From contig NZ_JAJLQX010000025.1 of assembly GCF_021295095.1 (NCBI RefSeq), positions 1 to 35,961 of the forward strand: DNA of 35,961 nt, given 5' to 3'. The stretch is from Phocaeicola oris (GTDB lineage Bacteria; Bacteroidota; Bacteroidia; Bacteroidales; Bacteroidaceae). Position 1 is the stretch's first letter. Each line of letters begins with the position of its first letter. Below are positions 7,764 to 15,531 of this stretch, piece after piece. A program made the position numbers and the translations under genes. The notes beneath the pieces were generated by a model that worked only from the letters and a program-made list of their open reading frames with translations, was not told the DNA's origin and ran no database searches.

Positions 7764-9238
7764 TGAGGAAGATTCTTTATATATGTAGTTTAATTTGTTT
7801 GACTTTGCTGAATGCCTGCTCAGGTGATGTTAAGGTGACAAAGAATATAGAAGAGGAACTGATAATTTTTCCTGATTATAAAGGCGTTACTATTCCTGTA
7901 AATGTAGCTCCTCTCGATTTCTATGTAGAAAATGTAGGAGATATGCCGACTGTACTCCAAATTGCAGGCGATGATGAGAAGATGATAGTGAAAGGTGATG
8001 ACGGTAATTTTGTCATTCCTCAAAGGAAATGGAAGAGGCTCTTGGAAAAGCAGCAAGGGAAAGATATTCAATTGACAGTCTGTAAGAAGGAAAATGGTGA
8101 ATGGTGTGCCTATAAACCGTTCTTTATGAATGTGGTATCGGATAAGATAGATAAATATATTGCCTACCGACTTATCCCTCCCGGTTACGGACTTTGGAAT
8201 AAAATGGGTATTTATGAACGTAGCTTAGAGACTTACGAGCAGATTCCGATTTATGAGAATAAGTTGACCGATTATAATTGTGTTAATTGCCACTCTTTCC
8301 CGATGCAGAGTCCGGATAAGATGCTGTTCCACATGCGATCAAAGCATGGTGGTACCGTTTATATTGATGGTAATAAAGTGGAGAAGTTGAATACTAAGAC
8401 CGATGGAACAATCTCTGCGTTGGTGTACCCATTCTGGCATCCGACGGAGAATTATATAGCGTTCTCAACGAATAAGACCGCTCAGTCTTTTTTCGCAAAC
8501 CATGTTAACAGAATTGAAGTGTTCGATTCTGCTTCCGATGTGGTAGTGTATAATGTTAAGACACATGAGGTAATCTCTTGTCCACAGTTGAAGAATGACA
8601 GTGTTTTTGAGACATTCCCTACATTCTCTCCGGATGGGAAAAGCTTGTATTTCTGTTCGGCAAAGGCAGTTTCCCCTATGCCGCAGAGGTATAAAGAAGT
8701 ACATTACGACCTTTGTCGTATAGATTTCGACGCTGTGAATGGAACTTTTGGCACGAAAGTAGATACTGTTTATAATGCATCGAAAGATTCGATGAGCGTA
8801 TCGTTTCCCAGAGTTTCTCCGGATGGAAAGTATTTAGTATTCACACGGCATCAGTATGGGAATTTTTCCATTTGGCATAAAGACGCGGACTTATACATCG
8901 TTAACTTGATGACAGGTGAAGCTGCTCCCATGACTGATATAAACAGTAATGATGTTGATAGTTACCATTCATGGAGTAGTAACAGTAAGTGGATGGTTTT
9001 TAGCAGTAGAAGAATTGACGGTTTATATACTCGTCCATTCTTTACTTATATTGACAAGGAAGGAAAAGCGCATAAGCCGTTTATGTTACCTCAAAAGAAT
9101 CCGAAGAAATTCTATCAGGATTTCGTTTATTCGTATAACATTCCTGAGTTCGTTAAAGATAAAGTCGTTCTCGACCGTTATCATATAGCGAAAGAAATGC
9201 GTAACTCTAAAGGAATAGATATTACCTATAAGAAATAA
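7763..9238 (+). CDS. TolB/PD40-like beta-propeller lipoprotein with CxxCH motif (copy 1)
   Basis: A 491-residue predicted lipoprotein. The signal peptide ends in a lipobox with Cys19 (LNAC). PD40/TolB-type propeller repeats are visible in the second half (FETFPTFSPDGKSLYF, SFPRVSPDGKYLVF, YHSWSSNSKWMVFSSRR). Between the N-terminal domain and the propeller sits Cys173-Val-Asn-Cys176-His177 in a conserved YNCVNCHSFPMQ context followed by several Met residues. CxxCH is the covalent haem c attachment motif, so this may be a c-type cytochrome-like protein. That is inference: a single motif could also bind metal. Translationally coupled to the upstream membrane protein. A clear paralogue lies at 34303. 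Function unknown; known TolB works at the cell envelope, but this is only a fold-level resemblance. Confidence 0.85.
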   Translation: MRKILYICSLICLTLLNACSGDVKVTKNIEEELIIFPDYKGVTIPVNVAPLDFYVENVGDMPTVLQIAGDDEKMIVKGDDGNFVIPQRKWKRLLEKQQGKDIQLTVCKKENGEWCAYKPFFMNVVSDKIDKYIAYRLIPPGYGLWNKMGIYERSLETYEQIPIYENKLTDYNCVNCHSFPMQSPDKMLFHMRSKHGGTVYIDGNKVEKLNTKTDGTISALVYPFWHPTENYIAFSTNKTAQSFFANHVNRIEVFDSASDVVVYNVKTHEVISCPQLKNDSVFETFPTFSPDGKSLYFCSAKAVSPMPQRYKEVHYDLCRIDFDAVNGTFGTKVDTVYNASKDSMSVSFPRVSPDGKYLVFTRHQYGNFSIWHKDADLYIVNLMTGEAAPMTDINSNDVDSYHSWSSNSKWMVFSSRRIDGLYTRPFFTYIDKEGKAHKPFMLPQKNPKKFYQDFVYSYNIPEFVKDKVVLDRYHIAKEMRNSKGIDITYKK

Positions 9239-9281
9239 CTTGTATTATGAAAAGACAAATACGCTTTTGTACTCAGCTGAA

Positions 9282-9983
9282 TTAATTTTCCAATGAGTAA
9301 TTAATTGTTGTCACCACTCTGATGTGTTTAATGTGAGGAGTATAAGTATCGCGATTCTCAATACTGAACTGTCCTTGATTAGCATCTTTTATCTTTCCGA
9401 GCTTGCTACCCGAATCTTTTGCGAATTTCTCAGCAGACTGACGGGCATTTTTTGTAGCTTCTTCAATCATCTGAGGCTTTACTTCATTTAATTTGGTAAA
9501 TTCATACGTGACACTGTGCTCCCAGTCACCGGCAACAATAGCGATTCCTTGTTTTAACAGTTCGCTTTGTTCGGTAATCAATTCACGAATTAAATCCACT
9601 TTTTCAGAAGTAACGGTAATAACTTCCGTTACGTTATAACGATATTGAACTATGCTGTTGTCATAGCGGTCGGCTTGCTTGTCTACAATGGTTGGCGCGC
9701 TGACACTGATGCTCTTCTCTTCAATGCCTTTCTCTTTCAAAAACAAAATGATAGCGGAATTGTTTTCTTTAATTTTATTGTATAAGTCAATCAAGTCGTT
9801 ACCTACTTCTTTATATACCAATGGCCATACCACTTTATTGGCCGGCACTTCCATTTCAGCAAGTCCCTTTACCGATACCACACGATCCTTATTTGAGAAA
9901 GAATCTAAACCGGACTTAATGAAAAAGCCCATAATTAACAAGCCAACTGCAATGATTGCTGCTTCAATTCTCCAACTTTTCAT
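9282..9983 (-). CDS. SIMPL (DUF541) domain periplasmic protein
   Basis: A 233-residue protein with one N-terminal hydrophobic segment (residues about 5-25), probably a membrane anchor or uncleaved signal, followed by a SIMPL/DUF541 domain (VVSVKGLAEMEVPANKVVWPL, then alternating beta and helical segments with ATKNARQSAEKFAKDSGSKL and a final VVTTINYSLE). Family members such as the BP26/YggE type occur in the periplasm and form oligomeric rings; no enzymatic role is established. It has its own -7 box upstream and faces the end of the propeller lipoprotein gene (convergent, 43 bases apart). Confidence 0.85.
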   Translation of the reverse strand: MKSWRIEAAIIAVGLLIMGFFIKSGLDSFSNKDRVVSVKGLAEMEVPANKVVWPLVYKEVGNDLIDLYNKIKENNSAIILFLKEKGIEEKSISVSAPTIVDKQADRYDNSIVQYRYNVTEVITVTSEKVDLIRELITEQSELLKQGIAIVAGDWEHSVTYEFTKLNEVKPQMIEEATKNARQSAEKFAKDSGSKLGKIKDANQGQFSIENRDTYTPHIKHIRVVTTINYSLEN

Positions 9984-10013
9984 AGCTTAAAATAAATAAA
10001 CTGTTTGTTTTTA

Positions 10014-10021
10014 CAAATATA
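10014..10021 (-). promoter_or_regulatory. -7 box for SIMPL gene
   Basis: On the minus strand this reads TATATTTG, a match to the Bacteroidota TAnnTTTG box, about 30 bases before the start codon. It suggests the SIMPL gene can be transcribed separately from the upstream SpoIID gene. Confidence 0.45.
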
Positions 10022-10029
10022 AAAACGGA

Positions 10030-11340
10030 TTATTGATATAATTGCTTTATTTCAGTATTTTTATAATAATGATAAAGAATTTGGTCATACGAATAACCTT
10101 GTTCACCCATCACGGCAGCACCTATCTGACATAATCCCACTCCATGTCCCCAGCCGGCTCCCGTAAGGAGAAATCCCTTTGGTAGTCCATTTTCAGTTTC
10201 TTCTTTATCAATAACGAAAGCAGAACTGAACAGATGAGTCTTTGAAAGAATACGGCGAATTTCCAACTCCTTCCCAATAATCAGTGTCTTTTTGGTACCA
10301 ACAATCTTTAATTTGCTCAGTCGGCCGGACTTACCTCTTTCTATTGGAATTAAGTTGATAATTTTTCCGAAATCAATTCCCGACTTTTCCATGATAAGGG
10401 CAGAGAGTTCATCTTGAGAATAGTGAACTTTCCATCGGTAAAAGTCGTTTGTCTCTTGATCAAAATTGTTTAGGACCTGACTTAATATCTCCTTTTTCTG
10501 TGTGTTGCAGAAAGCGTCGGGAGTAGTTCTAATCCATTTCTCTGCTTCGACCTCTTTAGTTAAGTCGGGTATGGGATATTTTTTTGCGCTATCATATATG
10601 GTAGAGAGATATGGATACTTTTTATTTTCCCATGCATATTGGAATTCTTCAGTGATACCACCGCAGCATTTGCTGAATCGGGCATCGCATATTTCTTCTC
10701 CGTTCATCAGAATCATGCCTCGAGTAGCCAGAACAGCATTTTCTACGTTTGGATTAGATGCTTTTGTAATTCCTTGGTAGCGTTGACAATGATCGTCGGC
10801 ACAGACATCGAAGAGTGTATGGTCTTCTCTGTCATACCAATGAATATATTCATTCTCTGTTTGGACGAGAGAGTTTTCTTTTTCCGATTGTTTTTGTAAC
10901 GTATTCTTCTTGACAATCTGTGATATCAGCCAACTGCGGGAGATTATAGCATGGGCTTTTAGAAATTCCAATGAAGAAGTGGCACTCATTTCCGAAGAAA
11001 TAACACTTACTAAGTAGTTCTCTACAGGAAGAGCATTCATTACCGTTAACAGGGTTCGATCAACGATAATATGAAGCGCCCCTTGAAAAGTTTGAGTTTC
11101 TTGTCGTTCCCAGTGGAAGTGAACGCCAATGGTTACATTTGCCAATTCGAAAGAAGCGTTGTTATTTTTAGGAAGGAATTCTAACTCCGTGAATGATTTT
11201 CCATTCCAATGAATAGTACCATTATTGAATGTTGCCGTTTGTTTTCCTATGACATCAGTTCCGTTCCATGTGTAACCATTTAACTTGAAATGGATTGTAG
11301 GAGCGGAAAGAATACCTACGTTTACTTTTAGTTCATTCAT
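10030..11340 (-). CDS. SpoIID/LytB-domain protein lacking a signal peptide
   Basis: A 436-residue protein with a SpoIID-type domain: VENYLVSVISSEMSATSSLEFLKAHAIISRSW with the candidate catalytic Glu117 (the Glu that acts in lytic transglycosylase SpoIID), a CCGGITEE motif like the metal-site region of SpoIID, and the C-terminal hallmark GAGWGHGVGLCQIGA. SpoIID enzymes cleave glycan strands of denuded peptidoglycan outside the cytoplasm. Here the N-terminus (MNELKVNVGI) has no signal sequence, and an in-frame TAA two codons upstream of the ATG prevents extension, so location and substrate are open questions. It starts 6 bases after the stop of the glycosyltransferase fusion gene, which implies one operon. 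Confidence 0.85.
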   Translation of the reverse strand: MNELKVNVGILSAPTIHFKLNGYTWNGTDVIGKQTATFNNGTIHWNGKSFTELEFLPKNNNASFELANVTIGVHFHWERQETQTFQGALHIIVDRTLLTVMNALPVENYLVSVISSEMSATSSLEFLKAHAIISRSWLISQIVKKNTLQKQSEKENSLVQTENEYIHWYDREDHTLFDVCADDHCQRYQGITKASNPNVENAVLATRGMILMNGEEICDARFSKCCGGITEEFQYAWENKKYPYLSTIYDSAKKYPIPDLTKEVEAEKWIRTTPDAFCNTQKKEILSQVLNNFDQETNDFYRWKVHYSQDELSALIMEKSGIDFGKIINLIPIERGKSGRLSKLKIVGTKKTLIIGKELEIRRILSKTHLFSSAFVIDKEETENGLPKGFLLTGAGWGHGVGLCQIGAAVMGEQGYSYDQILYHYYKNTEIKQLYQ

Positions 11341-11346
11341 AAATTA

Positions 11347-13929
11347 TCAGTTAGGAAGTTTATTACCATACTTGTTCCAATAATCATCTATATCGAACTC
11401 GTTGTCAAATTCATCATCAAATTCATTATTTTCATCTTCTGTTTGTTCATATCGTTCGATACTTTCCTCCATTTCTTTTTTTGACAGACCACATTCTTTG
11501 ATAATGTGCTTAATCTCTTTTTCGTCAATTTTATTGAAATCCTCTTGACGGGCGGTAACAATGATACCACTCATATCGAGTGCTCCCGGACTAATCATTA
11601 GTTGCTTATCTCCTTTTGCCGAATAACAATCAGGACGATGTTTGCTTCGTGGAATAACGATGACTGCGATTTTCTCGATATCTATTTTCCAAGCTATCAG
11701 ATTGAAACGAGCTTCTTCTTCGTTTTCATGTACAGGCAGACTTTCAAGTACACATTGCAACATACTGTTGCAATCAATATCGTTATCAAATTCCAAACAA
11801 AGTAACGGGCACAGGTAATTTGTCACCTTGTACAACCGAGCTTCCATGTATGTTCGTTCTTTTTCTGTTTTCCAAATTTCTTCTTTTCGGTCGATAAGCT
11901 CTTTCTCAATCTTATTGCTTTCGTAGAACTTAATCAATGGAATATATTTTATCGGAACAGCTTGGTAGTGCATGTGATCGGGGGCGGAAGCACCACATTT
12001 TGCGCCATTATAGAATATGGCGTAAGTATCCGGTATAAGTACGAATAGTTTTATAAAGTCTTCCACCGGATCAATCGTCTTTTGAGGAATATGTTTTTGT
12101 TCTGCAATAGTCAGATGACCTGGAAGAATAGGGTATGGATTGATAAGTATATCCAATCCGTCCATCGTATTCAAAACCTGCTGTTGGGGCGGACGGTTTG
12201 ACTCACATAGGAAGCATGGACGTTTCTCAATGCTCTTCTTATCGACTTTTGCTCCGGTGGAAACCATTCTTGCCGGATTAAACTGTATCATCATCGGAAT
12301 ACCATCTACCTTAATTTCATCTACAGAAACATCTTTTAAATTATCGTGGTTACTCTTTGCCAAAGTCCACATTTTTATTTGCTTGTTAATAGATTTTTCC
12401 AGTTCCTTTGCTTTTCTTCCTTCGTTAAGAAATCTTGTTTCATCGTCAAACATTTTGTTTCTTAAGTGCCCCAGTCCTTTGCGAATCATTAATTCGCGTG
12501 TGCGTATGCTATCTTTATAAGTGTTATTGACATTCGTTTGCTCAATGCTGAGTGCGTGGTCGGAATTTCCTTCCCACCGACGACAAAGATAAATGGGAAT
12601 ATAAATTCTCCCTATTTTATAACTACGACTGATTGCCAATCCTACAGCATAGTCTTCCCCGTAACTGACATTTGGAAATCCGATTTTTCTTATTAATGGT
12701 GTATAAAAGGCACGCGGAGCGCCAAGACCATTGACACGGAGCGCGTTGTTCATTCCATTTTTATCGGTCCATTCTTTGTGATCGATAATGCCCGGAGGTA
12801 ATGTATTTAAGTTGAAATCGCACATTCTGTATGACCCTATGACCATTCCGCAATGTTCTTTCTTGAACTTATCAACAATCTGTTGAAGCGTTGTTGGACC
12901 ACTATACAGATCGTCACTATCCAGTTGTACTGCAAATCGTCCGCAGTTCGGCTGATTGACCGCATAATCCCAACAACCGCCAATGCCTAAATCTGTTCGT
13001 TCCGGAATGAGATGAACAACTAACGGGTTTTCCTTAAACTCATCAATGGCTTCAGTTGTTCCGTCGTCAGAATGATTATCAATGATCAGCACGTTAAATT
13101 TGAATTTTGCTTTTTGCGATAAAACGGAACCAATGGCGTCTTTAATAGTCTTTACTCTGTTTCGTACGGGAATGATGACAGAAGCAGTATATTCAAAATC
13201 ACCTTTCGTTAAATCCAGCTTTTCTTTAATAGGAGAAATATCGGCTTCGTATTCTGCCAGAAAGAAAGCGCAAGCCTGTTCCATGTCTTTCTGAACCTTT
13301 TGGTTTTGGGGATTAACATAGTCGAATTGTTTTTCTCCTGATATGCGGAGGTCTTCTTCAATCTGAGAATACAGATATTCGTTGATATGAATAATTCGGT
13401 AATGTATACTTATAAAAAGGCGGACTGCATACCATCCGGCATAAGGCAAAGTGTCTCCTCCTTCAAATACATCGTAAACAGCATCTTTAAAGGCTTTACT
13501 ATTAAACATGATTAATGGGCCGAAATCAAAATCATCGCGTAAACTGCCTATTTGATAATCGATTACCGGATGTTTTTGCACTTTTCCATCCTTTATTTCA
13601 TAATAGTTGGAATATGCCATGCCTGCAGTCGGATCTTCAAGGTGTTGCGCCATTCGATGTAATGCTTTGTATGATAGCTCCGGAGGTGTGGATTTAAAAT
13701 AAAGAAGCATGTGAGAAGATTGTACACTGTCACTGATGCTTAGCATGGTATTACTGCTGGTTAATCGGTCAACTTTCAGCAGAAAGCAATGATTGGGGAG
13801 AGATATATTTGGAGTTTCTCCGGTATACAGAATATGAATATTTTGAATCAACGGGCAACTTTGAAATAGTTGAATAGTTTGGCTTGTCGATTCTTTATCA
13901 GCGAACGGAATAAAGCAGTCTATCATCAT
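11347..13929 (-). CDS. glycosyltransferase fused to HIT-like nucleotide phosphorylase domain (DUF4922-like)
   Basis: An 860-residue multidomain protein. Residues about 1-235 resemble a degenerate GT-A domain. Residues about 247-450 are a family-2 glycosyltransferase ([31 protein letters not shown], and the metal-binding DSDD at 337-340). After a helical linker, the C-terminal third looks like a HIT-superfamily nucleotidyltransferase/phosphorylase ([25 protein letters not shown], and the active-site signature His652-Met-His654-Tyr-Gln656), similar to GDP-hexose or Ap4A phosphorylases; I recall this as DUF4922. The tail is very acidic. The fusion suggests sugar-nucleotide handling linked to glycosyl transfer. 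It lies in an operon with the SpoIID-domain gene. No signal peptide or membrane segment is seen, so it is probably cytoplasmic. Confidence 0.85.
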   Translation of the reverse strand: MMIDCFIPFADKESTSQTIQLFQSCPLIQNIHILYTGETPNISLPNHCFLLKVDRLTSSNTMLSISDSVQSSHMLLYFKSTPPELSYKALHRMAQHLEDPTAGMAYSNYYEIKDGKVQKHPVIDYQIGSLRDDFDFGPLIMFNSKAFKDAVYDVFEGGDTLPYAGWYAVRLFISIHYRIIHINEYLYSQIEEDLRISGEKQFDYVNPQNQKVQKDMEQACAFFLAEYEADISPIKEKLDLTKGDFEYTASVIIPVRNRVKTIKDAIGSVLSQKAKFKFNVLIIDNHSDDGTTEAIDEFKENPLVVHLIPERTDLGIGGCWDYAVNQPNCGRFAVQLDSDDLYSGPTTLQQIVDKFKKEHCGMVIGSYRMCDFNLNTLPPGIIDHKEWTDKNGMNNALRVNGLGAPRAFYTPLIRKIGFPNVSYGEDYAVGLAISRSYKIGRIYIPIYLCRRWEGNSDHALSIEQTNVNNTYKDSIRTRELMIRKGLGHLRNKMFDDETRFLNEGRKAKELEKSINKQIKMWTLAKSNHDNLKDVSVDEIKVDGIPMMIQFNPARMVSTGAKVDKKSIEKRPCFLCESNRPPQQQVLNTMDGLDILINPYPILPGHLTIAEQKHIPQKTIDPVEDFIKLFVLIPDTYAIFYNGAKCGASAPDHMHYQAVPIKYIPLIKFYESNKIEKELIDRKEEIWKTEKERTYMEARLYKVTNYLCPLLCLEFDNDIDCNSMLQCVLESLPVHENEEEARFNLIAWKIDIEKIAVIVIPRSKHRPDCYSAKGDKQLMISPGALDMSGIIVTARQEDFNKIDEKEIKHIIKECGLSKKEMEESIERYEQTEDENNEFDDEFDNEFDIDDYWNKYGNKLPN

Positions 13930-13954
13930 TCTTTTTAGGGTATTAAGTTTGGCG

Positions 13955-13962
13955 TAAAGATA
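13955..13962 (-). promoter_or_regulatory. -7 box for glycosyltransferase/SpoIID operon
   Basis: The minus strand reads TATCTTTA, close to TAnnTTTG, about 25 bases before the ATG at 13929. No convincing -33 element was seen. Confidence 0.4.
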
Positions 13963-14069
13963 GAATATCGGATTTAATAAACAAAGGATGTTTCATAAAA
14001 TCTTCTTGTTTACTTATTACTGAAACAACTGAAAAGAGCATCTGTTCTTGAATATCATGCAATTAGCGA

Positions 14070-14198
14070 ATGTCATACGCATGAGCTGTATAACTGATAT
14101 GCATGAATCGTTCAATTGATACGCATGAGTTGTTCAACTCATCCGCATGAATCACTCAACTCATCCGCATGAGTTGTTCAACTGATACGCATGAGTTA
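14070..14198. repeat. 22-bp phased imperfect tandem repeat array 2
   Basis: Six cores of the form TNCGCA or TATGCA, each followed by TGA, start at 14076, 14098, 14120, 14142, 14164 and 14186, exactly 22 bp apart. The inter-core sequence is close to GTTGTTCAACT. This is the best-conserved of the three arrays. It lies between the divergent glycosyltransferase and ferritin-like operons and contains no spacers. Confidence 0.9.
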
Positions 14199-14379
14199 CT
14201 CGTCCACTCTTGTTAAGGTTATAAAGTAACATTGAGCGTCCAGCCATATCTATTGCTTACAAAGGTTTGTAATAAATATCATCGTACAGGCTGATACGGT
14301 TGGCGATGATATGGACGCGTATATTCTGCCAAGATAATACGATAAATTGATAATTTTTAATTTCCGGAACAGACGCAGA
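14199..14379. other. gene-free stretch between repeat array and TTAAG box
   Basis: The 566-base interval between the genes at 13929 and 14496 holds the repeat array, this unremarkable stretch, the phased TTAAG box and a -7 box. I see no gene or clear hairpin in this part. Confidence 0.5.
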
Positions 14380-14417
14380 TTAAGGAAATCTTAAGGAAAG
14401 GTTAAGCTTTTCTTAAT
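14380..14417 (+). promoter_or_regulatory. PmrA-like four-copy 11-bp direct repeat (response-regulator box)
   Basis: TTAAG occurs at 14380, 14391 and 14402, and TTAAT at 14413, each exactly 11 bp from the next. Two YTTAAK half-sites with a 5-base gap (11-bp period) are the known binding pattern of the PmrA/BasR/QseB group of OmpR-type regulators. The box ends 21 bases before the -7 element and overlaps where the -33 element should be, the usual place for activation. An OmpR-type regulator is encoded about 1.1 kb downstream at 15532. Confidence 0.65.
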
Positions 14418-14438
14418 CAATATTTGTTTTTGTCTCCG

Positions 14439-14446
14439 TATCTTTG
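14439..14446 (+). promoter_or_regulatory. -7 box of ferritin-like operon
   Basis: TATCTTTG is a perfect match to TAnnTTTG, about 50 bases upstream of the ATG at 14496. Immediately upstream lies the phased TTAAG box, so the promoter is probably activator-dependent. Confidence 0.65.
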
Positions 14447-14495
14447 CACCGTCAAAAGAAAACATTAATAAAACAAATTAAGAAAGGAAACGATT

Positions 14496-14951
14496 ATGAA
14501 TACAGCAAAATCAATTGAAGCATTGCAGTTCTTTGCAACAGCACTCAACGCACAGTCTTACGCTCATAAAGTACAGGGTAAGGTATTTGCTTCGTTAGGA
14601 TTCTCAAAACTTGGAGAGAAATATGCGGAGCACGCTGCTGAAGAGCAGGGCTACGTGGATCAGTTCATTGACCGCCTGCTCGACCTCGATGCTGAGGTGA
14701 AGATCGAAGCTACACAGGCAAGTAAGGTATTCCTGAATCCTATAGAGTTCCTGAAGAACGATTGTCAGGTGAGTGTCGACGGTTTGCAGTTGTTGCGTGA
14801 CAAGATGGAAGAGGTGAAGGACGATATTATCACCTTTGATATTCTGCGTGTGTATCTGAAAGACGAGGAGGAAGATTTCCAGTGGACTAAGCAACAGTTA
14901 GGACTTATTGAGTGCATTGGCGAACAGAACTGGCTCATCCGCCAGCTTTAA
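14496..14951 (+). CDS. ferritin-like (bacterioferritin-fold) protein with altered ligand positions
   Basis: A 151-residue, all-helical protein of bacterioferritin length. The pattern of AEEQGYVDQFIDRL and KDEEEDFQWTKQQL matches the second and fourth helices of bacterioferritin (compare HADRYIERI and DEEGHIDWLE in E. coli Bfr). Aligned by eye, Glu50 and Glu124 are kept, but the two iron-binding His residues become Tyr53 and Asp127, and the first-helix Glu and Tyr become Leu17 and His24. The standard ferroxidase centre may therefore be missing or remodelled. A purine-rich stretch (AAGGAA) precedes the start. First gene of a probable operon with the FMN-binding protein, behind a response-regulator-type box. 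A Dps-like or rubrerythrin-like role is possible. Confidence 0.75.
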   Translation: MNTAKSIEALQFFATALNAQSYAHKVQGKVFASLGFSKLGEKYAEHAAEEQGYVDQFIDRLLDLDAEVKIEATQASKVFLNPIEFLKNDCQVSVDGLQLLRDKMEEVKDDIITFDILRVYLKDEEEDFQWTKQQLGLIECIGEQNWLIRQL

Positions 14952-14977
14952 GAAAACAAATAGAAAAGAAAAACAAT

Positions 14978-15382
14978 ATGGAAGCAGTACAAAATGTATA
15001 TGAGTTTTTGGAAGAGGCCAAGACTTATTTTCTGGCAACGGTGGAGAACGACCAGCCGAGGGTGCGTATTTACGGCACAAATCTCCTTTTTGAGGGCAAC
15101 CTCTATATTATGGCGTTCCGCCGAACGAATGCTGTAGACCAGCTGAAGGCCAATTCTAAGGCCGAAATTGCAACCTTTTGCGGAGGCAAGCAGCTGCGCC
15201 TCACTTGCAGACTGGTAGAAGACGACCGTCAGGCTGTGCGTGATGCCATGGCTGAAAAGATGCCGTCGCTGAAAGCGGTAGCCGGCGAGAAGTATGCAAA
15301 CTTTGTGATGATGAAAGTAACCGAGGCTACTGCCGTCATTTCCAAGGGCTTGTCGGAAGAAGGAGAAGTTTGCCGCTTCTAA
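14978..15382 (+). CDS. pyridoxamine 5'-phosphate oxidase-family FMN-binding protein
   Basis: A 134-residue split-barrel flavin protein (FLATVENDQPRVRIYGTN, LYIMAFRRTNAVDQLKANSKAEIATF, LRLTCRLVEDDR). Small members of this family bind FMN or related cofactors and often act as reductases or oxidases; the substrate is not evident. I take the ATG at 14978, 26 bases after the ferritin-like stop, rather than an upstream ATG at 14912 that would overlap the ferritin-like gene by 40 bases and add residues unlike the family. Co-transcription with the ferritin-like gene is likely, which suggests a redox or iron-reduction partnership (inference). Confidence 0.8.
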   Translation: MEAVQNVYEFLEEAKTYFLATVENDQPRVRIYGTNLLFEGNLYIMAFRRTNAVDQLKANSKAEIATFCGGKQLRLTCRLVEDDRQAVRDAMAEKMPSLKAVAGEKYANFVMMKVTEATAVISKGLSEEGEVCRF

Positions 15383-15481
15383 TTTCTATGGTGCCACATA
15401 TATAGAAGATTATGAGTATAGCAATCAGATATTACAGTAAGACCGTAAGAAGTTTGAAACTTTAATTTTCTGTGTCTTGTG

Positions 15482-15518
15482 AGGAAGCGGGCCAATGTGC
15501 CCACTTCCGCATTTTTTT
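15482..15518 (+). terminator. intrinsic terminator between FMN-protein gene and response regulator
   Basis: GGAAGCGGGC pairs with GCCCACTTCC (one internal mismatch) around a 6-base loop and is followed by a run of seven Ts. It would separate, or partly attenuate, the ferritin-like operon from the two-component genes. Confidence 0.8.
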
Positions 15519-15531
15519 ATAATTTTACCAC

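Noticed and set aside
14070-14198. CRISPR array
   Set aside because: The 22-bp units abut without unique spacers, and no cas genes are present; this is tandem repetition.
14912-14977. upstream ATG for the FMN-binding protein
   Set aside because: It would overlap the ferritin-like gene and add 22 residues unlike the family; the ATG at 14978 fits the usual start of the domain.
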